From an uncultured Chloroflexales bacterium (lineage in GTDB: Bacteria; Chloroflexota; Chloroflexia; Chloroflexales; Chloroflexaceae), in contig CAKZSI010000039.1 in assembly GCA_937918935.1 (NCBI GenBank), positions 1 to 64,000 on the forward strand: 64,000 bases of DNA. Reading direction: 5' to 3'. Below the pieces are notes generated by a model. The model worked only from the letters and a program-made list of their open reading frames with translations, was not told where the DNA came from and did no database searches. A program made the position numbers and the translations under genes. Shown here piece by piece: positions 17,719 to 25,505 of this stretch (position 1 is the stretch's first letter; the number at the start of each line of letters is the position of its first letter).

Positions 17719-18936
17719 ATGAACGGGTCGGTAGATGTGCTCTTTGCGATCTCGGACACCGGCGGCGGCCACCGCAGCGCCGCGGTCGCCATCAGCGCCG
17801 GGCTGGACGAGGCCAGCAACGATGCGCTCTCCTGGTCAATTGACGATATTCTGCGCCTCACCGACTTCCCCGGTGTGCGCGGCGCGCCCGAGCATTACGA
17901 GCGTCTCTCGACGCGCTGGCTGCGCCTGTACGATCTGACCTTCCAACTTACCAACACTACCCGCACGGTGGATGTGCTCTCACGCCTGGTCTTTCTAACG
18001 GCGCGCCGCAACCTGGTGCGCCTCTTGCTGGAGCGCCAGCCCCGGCTGGTGGTCTCCACCCATCCGCTGGTGCACCGGCTGGTCGTGGCGGCGCGGCAGA
18101 CGCGCCGGCTGCCCTTCCGGGTGGTCACCGTCGTTACCGACCTGGTGAGCCTGCATGCCTCGTGGACGTACCCTGGTGTGGACCTCGCGCTGGTGCCTAC
18201 TGACGAAGCCTACCAGATCATGTACCGGCGCGGGATGCGGCCCTCAAAGCTGCGCCGCACGGGCTTCCCCGTCCACCCGAAATTCGCCAACTACACCACA
18301 CCGCGCTCCGAGACCCGCCGGCAGTTGGGGCTCGACGAGCGCTTCACCATCCTGCTGACCGCCGGCGGGGTTGGCTCCGGGCGTCTGGGGGAACTGGTCG
18401 TGGAACTGGAACGCGCCTTTCCCGAAAAGCAACTCCTGGTGGTGACGGGCAAGAATCGCGCCGTGTATGATGAACTGCAACGGCGCCACGGTTCACCGCA
18501 TAGCCGCATCTATGGGTTCGTGAACAACATGGAAGCGTTGATGGCGGCGAGCGACCTGGTCGTGACCAAGGCCGGCCCGGGGACGTTGATGGAGGCCCTG
18601 GTGATGCGCAAGCCGGTCATCGTCACCGAAGCGGTGGGGATGCAGGAGCGGGGCAACATTGACTTCGTGCTCAACTACGAACTGGGACTCTTCTGCCCGA
18701 CCAATGAGCGCATCCTGGGCGCAGTGCGCGAGTTGGAGGAGCCGCAACGCTACGCCGACACCCTGCGCCGCCTTGAGGGCGCCGTGCCGCGAGACGGATC
18801 CAGACAGATCGCGCAGATCCTTATGGAACAACTCTCGCTGGTGAATGAACGGGCCAGCGCCGAGCCCCGCCGCCCGCGCCTCCTGCAATTGCGACCCTGG
18901 GGGCGGCGGCTGCAACGCGGGCGCCGCATGCGATAA
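17719..18936 (+). CDS. GT28 glycolipid glycosyltransferase (MGDG-synthase family) 2
   Basis: 405-aa paralogue of the preceding gene. It keeps the N-terminal SDTGGGHRSAAVAI loop, VTVVTDLVSLHASW, and the C-terminal DLVVTKAGPGTLMEALVMRKPVI donor-binding segment. The tail is basic (Arg-rich RPWGRRLQRGRRMR), suited to electrostatic membrane attachment. AGGAAG lies just before the ATG and only 13 nt separate it from the upstream stop, so the pair is an operon. Divergence between the two suggests different acceptors or donor sugars; which is which cannot be told from sequence. Chloroflexia are known to contain MGDG- and DGDG-type glycolipids. Confidence 0.85.
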   Translation: MNGSVDVLFAISDTGGGHRSAAVAISAGLDEASNDALSWSIDDILRLTDFPGVRGAPEHYERLSTRWLRLYDLTFQLTNTTRTVDVLSRLVFLTARRNLVRLLLERQPRLVVSTHPLVHRLVVAARQTRRLPFRVVTVVTDLVSLHASWTYPGVDLALVPTDEAYQIMYRRGMRPSKLRRTGFPVHPKFANYTTPRSETRRQLGLDERFTILLTAGGVGSGRLGELVVELERAFPEKQLLVVTGKNRAVYDELQRRHGSPHSRIYGFVNNMEALMAASDLVVTKAGPGTLMEALVMRKPVIVTEAVGMQERGNIDFVLNYELGLFCPTNERILGAVRELEEPQRYADTLRRLEGAVPRDGSRQIAQILMEQLSLVNERASAEPRRPRLLQLRPWGRRLQRGRRMR

Positions 18937-19060
18937 GGCTATTGCCGGATATGGATCGCGGATGTTGAATTGCCGGGTGTAAGCTCCCGATGAGAGCAGG
19001 CGATGATGCCGGCCCGTCGTTCAACAGGAATTGAGATAAGGCGTCCGGGGTCAGTGCCTG

Positions 19061-19924
19061 TCACCGCGCGGTCTGATGGGCCACATCGCCAACCGGCGGC
19101 GGGACAGCGGCGTAGGGTACGGCGCGGATGATCACCCGCTGGGTAAACTTCTGGGGGCCAGTGGGGGGCCAGCAGGTCACCAGAGTGACCACCTCGTAGT
19201 CGGTCGGGGCGATCAGGCGCGCATGTTCGGCTCGTTGCTCAGGCGCCACGCCTTCTTCGGTCACTACCAGCCGTTCCTTGACCGTGTAGAGAAACTGCCG
19301 CCCCTCGCTGTAGAGCACCACCGGCTCGCCGGGCCGCACGTAGAAGAGGTCGCGGAACACCTTGCCGTACCCGCCGACGTGGCCAGCCAGCACAATGTTG
19401 CCCCCTTCGCCGGGATTGGCCGAGCCCCGGTGTTGCCCGACGGCATATTCGGCCACCTGCCACACCGCCACTTGCTGGCCGTTCTGCTCCACGATTTCCC
19501 ACCCGACCTCGATCACCTTCGAGTCAACCTTGATGCTGGGAATAACTATGCGCTCGACCAGCGCCGGGCGAACTTCCGGGGCAGTGGCCCCCGGCGCCAC
19601 CTCGCTCTGACTGGCAAGCACGGGCGCCTCGAAGGCGGGCAGAGCGGCGGGCGCCGTGGACGGCAGAGCCAGGGAGGCGCCGGCGACGCTGATGTCGGCC
19701 TGCCCGGCGCTGCCACCCATCAGAACCTGCGGCGCGGCAATGTCACTGTCACCGCGGGCGGCCATACGGTAGTAGGCGATCTCCGCGTACACCCCACCCA
19801 CATAGAACAACAGGTACAGCCCCGCAATCGCCAGCAGATTACCCAGCGTCCAGTACACCCGGCGCCGGCGGGTCGTCCGGTTAACGGTAACAAGTACATC
19901 GCCAGTTCTGGATGGTGTGACCAT
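19061..19924 (-). CDS. Sortase family transpeptidase
   Basis: Membrane-anchored sortase. After a basic stretch (TTRRRRVYW) comes one transmembrane helix, a linker of about 70 aa rich in Ala/Pro, and a sortase beta-barrel. The catalytic set is visible: His in IVLAGHVGG (residue 182 from this start), Cys in VVTLVTCWPP (251) and Arg in FTQRVIIRA (263). The lack of a long C-terminal helix and the N-terminal anchor suggest class D/E-like enzymes. The start is uncertain: the ATG at 19924 is used because a TATACT -10 (19969-19974) overlaps the alternative ATG at 19978; neither has a Shine-Dalgarno. No LPxTG-like substrate is recognised nearby. Confidence 0.82.
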   Translation of the reverse strand: MVTPSRTGDVLVTVNRTTRRRRVYWTLGNLLAIAGLYLLFYVGGVYAEIAYYRMAARGDSDIAAPQVLMGGSAGQADISVAGASLALPSTAPAALPAFEAPVLASQSEVAPGATAPEVRPALVERIVIPSIKVDSKVIEVGWEIVEQNGQQVAVWQVAEYAVGQHRGSANPGEGGNIVLAGHVGGYGKVFRDLFYVRPGEPVVLYSEGRQFLYTVKERLVVTEEGVAPEQRAEHARLIAPTDYEVVTLVTCWPPTGPQKFTQRVIIRAVPYAAVPPPVGDVAHQTAR

Positions 19925-20307
19925 ACACAAAGGTTCGGGCAATGGCACCTTCGAGTTACGCTTCTTTGAGTATACCATCGGATTGTGACGGGTGGGACGC
20001 CCATCCGGGTTGCCCTACCTGTCCTCTGGCACTTTGCGCCTGGCGGTGGTTGCGGGGGCCTGCGGCCCTCGAAGATCTTTCCTCCCTGGCGCGGTGTGGG
20101 TTCGCCGCATCGCGCCGGGAAGGGGAAAGCTCAGAGGGCATAGTCTCTCCGAACCTCCTCGCAGCGGAAACGGGGGCAAGTGACAACGTAGAGCTACAGG
20201 CGCCTCTCACCAAACACTCATTTGACACTGCGCCTTGAGATGCCGCAGGCTGATCCATGGCCGCGAGGCGCCCCGAAGGCTTATTCCAGATCTCAGGAGC
20301 TTACCCG
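19925..20307. other. 383-bp divergent intergenic region
   Basis: Contains a TATACT -10 candidate (minus strand, 19969-19974) for the sortase gene and a TTGACA (20222-20227, plus) without a matching -10. Imperfect inverted repeats such as CCCTGGCGCG / CGCGCCGGG lie near 20088-20125. No gene seen. Confidence 0.45.
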
Positions 20308-21054
20308 ATGCTACGACGAGTGTTTACCATCTTCCTGCTCGCTGGCGTGCTGGCCGCCTGTGCCGCACCAGCCGCTCAGACGCCCACCGAGGCGCCCACC
20401 CTCGGCCCTGCTCCAACCGAAGCGCCCACCACTGCGCCTGCCCCCACCGCCGCAGCGGCTACACCCGCCGCCACAAACGCGGATGCGAATGCCGCTCCGG
20501 CCAGTGCCGGCGTGGTCGTGTTTCGCATTGTCCCGGAGGAGTCGCAGGTGACATACGAGGTCGGTGAGACCTTCCTCAACCAGAACAACCGCTACGCCAT
20601 CGCTGTGGGCCGCACGCAACAGGTCAACGGCGAGGTGCGCTTTGACCAGGCCAACCCGCGCAACAGCAGCGTTGGCGCGCTGACCATTGACATCAGCACC
20701 TTCACCTCGGACAGCCCGCGCCGGGACAATGCCATTCGCGACCGCTGGCTCGAGTCGGCGCGCTATCCGCTGGCAACCTTCGCCCCCACGGCGATTGAGG
20801 GCCTGCCCGAGACATACACCTCAGGCGAAGAGATTACCCTGACCATCACCGGCGACCTGACCGTGCGCGAGGTGACCCGGCCTGCGACGTTCACCGTCAC
20901 CGGGGCGATTGACGGCGAGACCATGCGCGGCGTGGCCGAGACGCAGATCAAGATGACCGATTTTGGCTTCCAGCCACCCGACATCGCGGGAGTGCTGCGG
21001 GCCGAAGACGACGTGAAGATCAGCTTCAGTTTCGTGGCGCGACCGGTAGCGTAG
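20308..21054 (+). CDS. YceI-family lipoprotein
   Basis: 248 aa. Lipoprotein signal MLRRVFTIFLLAGVLAACA with lipobox LAAC, then a long Ala/Pro/Thr-rich tether (to about residue 65), then a YceI lipocalin-like domain (ITFTSD-type segment ISTFTSDSPRRDNAIRD, then AIRDRWLESARYPLATF and TGDLTVREVTRPATF). YceI proteins bind isoprenoid-type lipids in a beta-barrel and are linked to stress or quinone handling; the ligand here is unknown. The ATG at 20308 is set by AGGAGC 7 nt upstream. An intrinsic terminator follows at once, so it is monocistronic. Confidence 0.9.
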   Translation: MLRRVFTIFLLAGVLAACAAPAAQTPTEAPTLGPAPTEAPTTAPAPTAAAATPAATNADANAAPASAGVVVFRIVPEESQVTYEVGETFLNQNNRYAIAVGRTQQVNGEVRFDQANPRNSSVGALTIDISTFTSDSPRRDNAIRDRWLESARYPLATFAPTAIEGLPETYTSGEEITLTITGDLTVREVTRPATFTVTGAIDGETMRGVAETQIKMTDFGFQPPDIAGVLRAEDDVKISFSFVARPVA

Positions 21055-21060
21055 TGCGAA

Positions 21061-21096
21061 GGGCGTGAGAGGGCAAAGCCTTCTCACGCCCTTTTT
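21061..21096 (+). terminator. Intrinsic terminator after YceI-family gene
   Basis: GGGCGTGAGA (21061-21070) pairs perfectly with TCTCACGCCC (21082-21091), followed by TTTTT. It starts 6 nt after the stop codon. Confidence 0.88.
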
Positions 21097-21171
21097 ATCT
21101 GGCAGGGATACAGGGAAAAACGCGGTTTCCCGATATTTACGCGCAGCGTGCGGTGCGGTCGCCTGCGCGCC

Positions 21172-21405
21172 TCAGGCGGCGCTGGTCGGCTCAATGCCGC
21201 TGAGGCGAACGAGGGAGGCGCGCAGCAGCGCGAGCTCCTCATCGGTCAGACGGGCCAGCAACGGGTCGTTGGCAGCGCTCGCCTCGCTCAACAGCAGGAG
21301 CGCCCGCAGAGCCGCGGGCCATCCCGTCTCCGATGCCATGTCACCGGCGACGAGGGGGAGGAATGGCCCGTGTGGTTGTTGTTTCAGAGAACGCGCGGTG
21401 GTCAT
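21172..21405 (-). CDS. Small helical protein of unknown function (77 aa)
   Basis: Not recognised. 77 aa, leucine- and alanine-rich in the middle, predicted as two or three helices (WPAALRALLLLSEAS, then LARLTDEELALLRASLVRLSG), no signal peptide or cysteine. It is judged real because GAGGAG lies 5 nt before the ATG and a good promoter (TTGACC, 17 bp, TACACT at 21438-21466) is correctly placed about 35 nt further up. The LTDEELALLRASLVRLSG end resembles short helical dimerisation hairpins, but that is only an impression. It is convergent with the YceI-type gene. Confidence 0.6.
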   Translation of the reverse strand: MTTARSLKQQPHGPFLPLVAGDMASETGWPAALRALLLLSEASAANDPLLARLTDEELALLRASLVRLSGIEPTSAA

Positions 21406-21437
21406 GGCATCTCCTCAGTGTATGGCATATTTCTCTT

Positions 21438-21466
21438 AGTGTAGATCCGAGATGTAACCAGGTCAA
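21438..21466 (-). promoter_or_regulatory. Promoter of the 77-aa gene
   Basis: Minus strand TTGACC (21461-21466), 17-bp spacer, TACACT (21438-21443). Confidence 0.7.
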
Positions 21467-21640
21467 GGGCTTTTTGTCCCGAGGCAATGGTTCACACCCG
21501 AGTTGCCATCTGGAAGGGCGCGAGGAGGTGCAGCCCTCAGCGCCTCCCCGTGGAGAAATGCGGGGATCCGCGCCCCTGGGCGAGGGGCCTGCTTTCTCCA
21601 ACCGGCGGTCAGCGGGGTAGACGGCGGCGTCGTCTGCCTC

Positions 21641-21747
21641 AGTATGCTGTGAACCAGGTTTTTCGGCACCTCCGCCCTCTGGAGGAGGAAGGCCGGCCCT
21701 CCAACGGGAGGAGGCTGGGAGGGGGGCGGAAATACCACGAAACGTAA
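21641..21747 (-). mobile_element. Family C MITE-like element, reversed copy
   Basis: Read on the minus strand it shows GCGGAGGTGCCGAAAAACCT and then TTCACAGC at its end, matching the right end of the copy at 7934-8078, and a C-rich/G-rich interior. The left terminal repeat is eroded. Confidence 0.5.
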
Positions 21748-21774
21748 CTTTCCAGACTACTCAGGTCTGGAAAG
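21748..21774. terminator. Perfect 10-bp inverted repeat, possible terminator
   Basis: CTTTCCAGAC, 7-nt loop, GTCTGGAAAG. It lies 54 nt beyond the HAD phosphatase stop on the minus strand; the following TTACGTTTC is only moderately T-rich, so terminator function is uncertain. Confidence 0.45.
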
Positions 21775-21827
21775 ATGCTTCCTGGGAAAGCAAAGCCCTT
21801 CCAGACCCTCCCACGTGGGACCGGTGT

Positions 21828-22607
21828 TTACCCCAGCAACTCAAACAGACTTTCCATCACATACATGGGCTGCACGGGGGCGCCGGGCAGATCGGCGCGT
21901 TTGCTGTCGCCGGTGAGCACCAGCGCGGTGGCCATGCCCGCGCCCACACCCATGGCGATGTCGGTCATCAGCCGGTCACCGACCATCAGGCAACGTTCGG
22001 GGGGCAGTTGGAGCATTGCCCCGACGGTGCGGGCCATAATCGGCGAGGGCTTGCCAACGTTCACCTCGCAGCGGGTGTTGGTGCAAGCCTCAATCGCGGC
22101 GATGATCGCCGCCGCGTCGGGCTCGCCGCCGCCGGGCACCGGGCAGAAACGGTCGGGATTGGTGGCCACCAGGCGCGCCCCGGCACGAATGGCGTCGAAG
22201 GCCACCTGCAGCTTGTGGTAGGTGAAGGTGCGGTCGAACGAGGCGACAACAATGTCGATCGCGCCGGCCCGTTCGCTCAGCGTGAAGCCTGCCGCAGTCA
22301 ATTCGCCGATCAACGGGGCCTCGCCGCAGACGAAGAGCGTGGCCCCCGGCGCGTGCTCCAGCAGCCACTGCACCAGCACGTGCGATGAGTTGACCACCTC
22401 CTCCAGCTCGGCTTGCAGGCCCATCCCACGCAATTTCGCGACGTACTGCTCGCGGGTCCTCGTCGGATTGTTCGAGAGGAAGGCCACCCGCCGCCCCTCG
22501 GTCCGCAGGGTCGCCAGCACCTCCACCGCCCCCGGCAGGGGTACGTCGCCCAGGTAGAGCGTGCCGTCCAGGTCGAAGATATAGCCATCGTAGCGTGGGA
22601 TGCGCAT
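21828..22607 (-). CDS. HAD-IIA family phosphatase (NagD / phosphoglycolate-phosphatase-like)
   Basis: 259-aa cytoplasmic phosphatase. Motif I is FDLDGTLYLGD, motif II is FLSNNPTR, motif III Lys is in VNVGKPSP and motif IV is MVGDRLMTDIAMG. The C2-type cap between motifs II and III identifies subfamily IIA (NagD, AraL, p-nitrophenyl phosphatase), which hydrolyses small phosphorylated metabolites such as sugar phosphates, phosphoglycolate or nucleotides. The ATG at 22607 is chosen because upstream codons to 22766 lie in a repeat-like region; no good Shine-Dalgarno is seen. Stand-alone gene, exact substrate unknown. Confidence 0.88.
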   Translation of the reverse strand: MRIPRYDGYIFDLDGTLYLGDVPLPGAVEVLATLRTEGRRVAFLSNNPTRTREQYVAKLRGMGLQAELEEVVNSSHVLVQWLLEHAPGATLFVCGEAPLIGELTAAGFTLSERAGAIDIVVASFDRTFTYHKLQVAFDAIRAGARLVATNPDRFCPVPGGGEPDAAAIIAAIEACTNTRCEVNVGKPSPIMARTVGAMLQLPPERCLMVGDRLMTDIAMGVGAGMATALVLTGDSKRADLPGAPVQPMYVMESLFELLG

Positions 22608-22951
22608 AGTGAAGGGGTAAGCACTGGCGAAAGAAAGCTGCTTGCTTCGCGCCTGGAGCTGCGGCCGGAAGGGTCTCAGGGAGGGCAAGCCCTGCCCGCC
22701 CCCCTGCTCTCCTTCTGCGAAAGGCCGCAAGCGTAGCTTGCAAACACGTGGCCGATTATACCGCACATGGCCCGGGGCGGCAGCATTCGCGGCGGCGAAT
22801 GTAGGGCAACGTCAACCTCCTCGCTGAAGGCCCACATTGGAGAAGAATGCGAAAACCAGCTTTCCCCACACCCCCGCCAGTGGTGGCGCGTGGGAAACCC
22901 CGAGGGTGTATGGTATATTTGTGCTACCATCAATGCACAGAGGAGAGACCC
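22608..22951. other. 344-bp divergent intergenic region
   Basis: Contains a family B-like hairpin near 22680-22700, a degenerate family A copy (about 22851-22870, GCGAAAACCAGCTTTCCCC), and an extended -10 for the HerA-like gene (22911-22919). No gene seen. Confidence 0.5.
22911..22919 (+). promoter_or_regulatory. Extended -10 promoter of HerA-like gene
   Basis: TGG-TATATT (TG at 22911-22912, hexamer 22914-22919), 33 nt before the ATG; no convincing -35. Confidence 0.5.
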
Positions 22952-24577
22952 ATGCCGCCATCCCGAAACCGCCTCGGCGTCGTCGTCAGCGGCTCGCTCA
23001 TTGAAGGGCTGACCGTCCGGCTTGATACGCATACGAGCGTCGAGGATATGCGCGTCGGCAAGTTCGTAGTGATCCAGGGCGACCGACACGCCTTCTTCTC
23101 GATGGTGACCGACGTCGCCCTCGCCGCAACCAACCAGGAGGTGCTGCTCGACCCGCCCGACGGCGACCGCTTCGTCCACGAGGTGCTCGCCGGAACGGCT
23201 ACCTATGGCGCCCTCGAACTGATGCCTCGCCTGATGCTGCCCCTGGAGCAGAGCGAGCAGTCCCTGCTCCCGGTAAAGACCATTCCCCGCCACTTCGCCC
23301 CGGTCTACGAGGCCGACGCGGAGGATTTCGGGCGCGTGTTTGGGCAGGCCGGCGGCGCCTCGTTCGAGATCGGTCGCCCGCTGGATATGGACGTGCCGGT
23401 GTGCCTGAACCTGGAACGGCTGGTGGAACGCTCGAATGGCATCTTCGGCAAGAGCGGCACCGGCAAGAGCTTTCTGACCCGTTTGCTAATCTGTGGGACG
23501 ATCCATGCCGATGTGGCCAGCAACCTGATCTTCGATATGCACAGCGAATACGGCTGGGGCGCTCCGTCGGAGGGTGGGACGTTCGTCAAGGGTCTGCGGC
23601 AACTCTTCGGCAGTGACGTGCTGGTCTACACCATCGATCCCGAGGCGTCGCGGGGGCGGGCCTACGACGGCGACCTGGTGATCGGCCTTGACCAGATCGA
23701 GGTCGAGGATGTGATCGCCCTGGAGGAGGAACTTAACCTGAGCAGCACCGCCACCGAGTCGTCGTACCTGCTCTTCGATCGCTACAAGGAGGGCTGGCTG
23801 CGGGCGCTGCTTGATATGGACAGCGAGGCGATCCGGGAGTTCGCCGAGAGCAGCGGGGCCCACGCGGGGGCGATCAGCGCGCTTAAACGCAAACTGGCCC
23901 GCGTCTCCCGGCTGAGCTTCGTGCGCGAGCGGGCCGATTTTTCCGCCGTTGACCGCCTGATCGACGCCCTGGCCGCCGGGCGCCACGTGGTGCTGGAGTT
24001 CGGGCGCCACGATAGCAGCCTGATCTACGTGCTGGTGGCCAACATCATCACCCGGCGCATCCACCGCCGCTGGGTAGAGCAGACCAGCCGCGCCATCCAG
24101 AGCCAGAGCCAGGCCGACCGGCCCCGTCCCCTGATGATCACCATCGAGGAGGCCCACAAGTTCCTCAACCCACGCACGGCGCGCCAGACGATCTTCGGCA
24201 CGATCGCCCGCGAGTTGCGCAAGTACGGCGTGACGCTCCTGGTGGTTGACCAGCGCCCCTCTTCGATTGACCCGGAGGTGATGAGCCAGCTTGGCACACG
24301 GGTCACCGCCCTGCTGAACGACGATCGCGACATCGAGGCGGTGTTTACCGGCGTGAGCGGCAGCGCGGGCCTGCGGGCGGTGCTGGCGTCGCTCGATAGC
24401 AAGCAGCAGGCCCTGGTGCTCGGGCATGCCGTGCCCATGCCGGTGGTCGTCAAGACCCGGGCCTACGACACGACCTTCTACGCCGCGATGGAGCGGCGTG
24501 GCCTGCGCCGCGCGGCGCCAGCGCCCGGCCCGGCCCGCCCGGCCCAGGAGGAGATTGATGAGTTGTTTCCCGATTGA
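22952..24577 (+). CDS. HerA-like ATPase (HAS-barrel / DUF87)
   Basis: 541-aa hexameric-type ATPase of the FtsK/HerA superfamily. An N-terminal HAS-barrel-like beta domain (about 5-70) is followed by the Walker A GKSGTGKS at 166-173, a DMHSEYGW segment after beta-2, and Walker B ITIEEAHKF. Near the end are VVDQRPSSIDPEV and an arginine-finger-type region. Archaeal HerA works with the NurA nuclease in DNA end resection, while bacterial relatives occur in DNA translocation or defence; no NurA-like gene is adjacent, so its partner is unknown. AGAGGAGAG lies 5 nt before the ATG at 22952. Monocistronic. Confidence 0.85.
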   Translation: MPPSRNRLGVVVSGSLIEGLTVRLDTHTSVEDMRVGKFVVIQGDRHAFFSMVTDVALAATNQEVLLDPPDGDRFVHEVLAGTATYGALELMPRLMLPLEQSEQSLLPVKTIPRHFAPVYEADAEDFGRVFGQAGGASFEIGRPLDMDVPVCLNLERLVERSNGIFGKSGTGKSFLTRLLICGTIHADVASNLIFDMHSEYGWGAPSEGGTFVKGLRQLFGSDVLVYTIDPEASRGRAYDGDLVIGLDQIEVEDVIALEEELNLSSTATESSYLLFDRYKEGWLRALLDMDSEAIREFAESSGAHAGAISALKRKLARVSRLSFVRERADFSAVDRLIDALAAGRHVVLEFGRHDSSLIYVLVANIITRRIHRRWVEQTSRAIQSQSQADRPRPLMITIEEAHKFLNPRTARQTIFGTIARELRKYGVTLLVVDQRPSSIDPEVMSQLGTRVTALLNDDRDIEAVFTGVSGSAGLRAVLASLDSKQQALVLGHAVPMPVVVKTRAYDTTFYAAMERRGLRRAAPAPGPARPAQEEIDELFPD

Positions 24578-24623
24578 ACCCGTGGGAGCAAAAGGTCGTT
24601 CGCCCCTATCTGGCAGGGCACAG

Positions 24624-25376
24624 TCATAACCAGGCATTATCCTGACTCCCCGCCGCCGCTCGGTCGAGCATCCACACCACCGCCCCGTCGGGCGGGCGCA
24701 CGATCTGCGCAGGAATGGCGTGGGGATCATACGGCGCCCGCAGGGCCGCGCGGACCATCGGGGCCTTGTCGGCCCCCGCAACGAGGAAGAGCGCCAGGGC
24801 GGCGCGGTTCAATGCCGCGGGGCTGAGCGTCACGCGGGTGGGAGGCGGTTTCGGCGCACCTTCGACCGGCAACGCCCACACATCGGGCGGCGCGTCGAGT
24901 TGCGGAAAGCCCGGAAAGAGCGACGCTGTGTGCCCATCGGGACCCATGCCCAGCAGCGCGACGTCAATGCGCCCTTCGTGCAGCGCAAGCAGGGCCGCCA
25001 CCTGCTGATGGTACACTTCGGCGGCGCGAGCGGCGTCGTAGTAGGTCGCCACAGGGTACACTTGCAGCGAGGGAATGCGCACGTGGGCCAGCAGGGTCTC
25101 GCGCGCCAGACGGTAATTGCTGTCGGGGCTGCCGAAGGGCACGAGGCGCTCATCGCACCAGATCAGGCTGACCTGCTCCCAGGGCACCCGGCTGCGCAGC
25201 GGTTCCGATGCCAGCAGACCGAACACGCCCGGCATCGCCGACCCGCCGGATACGGCGAGCAACACCCGCCCCCGCGCGCGTCCCACTGCCTCGGCCACGG
25301 TCGCCACCCGCTCCGCCGCCGCGGCCTGCAATTCCTCCAGGCTGGCGTAGATCTCAACCTCGGGTTCTGCTGGCAT
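24624..25376 (-). CDS. pgl: 6-phosphogluconolactonase
   Basis: 250 aa, DevB/SOL type. It hydrolyses 6-phosphogluconolactone in the oxidative pentose phosphate pathway. Family signatures: LLAVSGGSAMPGVF, VSLIWCDERLVP with the following SPDSNYRLARETLL, and LLGMGPDGHTASLFPG. Length is normal. It lies after the APH-like gene on the same strand (130 nt, with a large hairpin between), so the two may or may not share a transcript. No zwf or gnd gene is in the window. Confidence 0.93.
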   Translation of the reverse strand: MPAEPEVEIYASLEELQAAAAERVATVAEAVGRARGRVLLAVSGGSAMPGVFGLLASEPLRSRVPWEQVSLIWCDERLVPFGSPDSNYRLARETLLAHVRIPSLQVYPVATYYDAARAAEVYHQQVAALLALHEGRIDVALLGMGPDGHTASLFPGFPQLDAPPDVWALPVEGAPKPPPTRVTLSPAALNRAALALFLVAGADKAPMVRAALRAPYDPHAIPAQIVRPPDGAVVWMLDRAAAGSQDNAWL

Positions 25377-25419
25377 GGTCTGGAACTTTCTTGATTTACA
25401 GGATTGCCCGGAGGGGGGC

Positions 25420-25494
25420 TGGTCCTCACCCTCCCCCGCCTCGCTAAGCTCCCCCCCTCTCCACCTGCGGTGGAAAGGGGGAGGGGGAGGACCA
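25420..25494. repeat. Large hairpin between pgl and the APH-like gene
   Basis: TGGTCCTCACCCTCCCCC (25420-25437) pairs with GGGGGAGGGGGAGGACCA (25477-25494), 17 of 18 bp plus one wobble, with a smaller stem CCACC/GGTGG inside the loop. No T-run on either side. It resembles the interior of family C elements. Confidence 0.6.
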
Positions 25495-25505
25495 CCGCCC
25501 TACAC

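Larger units (their letters stand above)
21406..21827. other. 422-bp intergenic region with promoter and repeats
   Basis: Holds the promoter of the 77-aa gene, a reversed family C element (21641-21747), a perfect 10-bp inverted repeat (21748-21774) and a family B hairpin CTGGGAAAGC-AAA-GCCCTTCCAG (about 21782-21804). The last two lie directly downstream of the HAD phosphatase and may end its transcript. Confidence 0.6.

Noticed and set aside
22847-22951. N-terminal extension of the HerA-like ATPase
   Set aside because: It covers a family A repeat and the predicted promoter; AGAGGAGAG marks the ATG at 22952.
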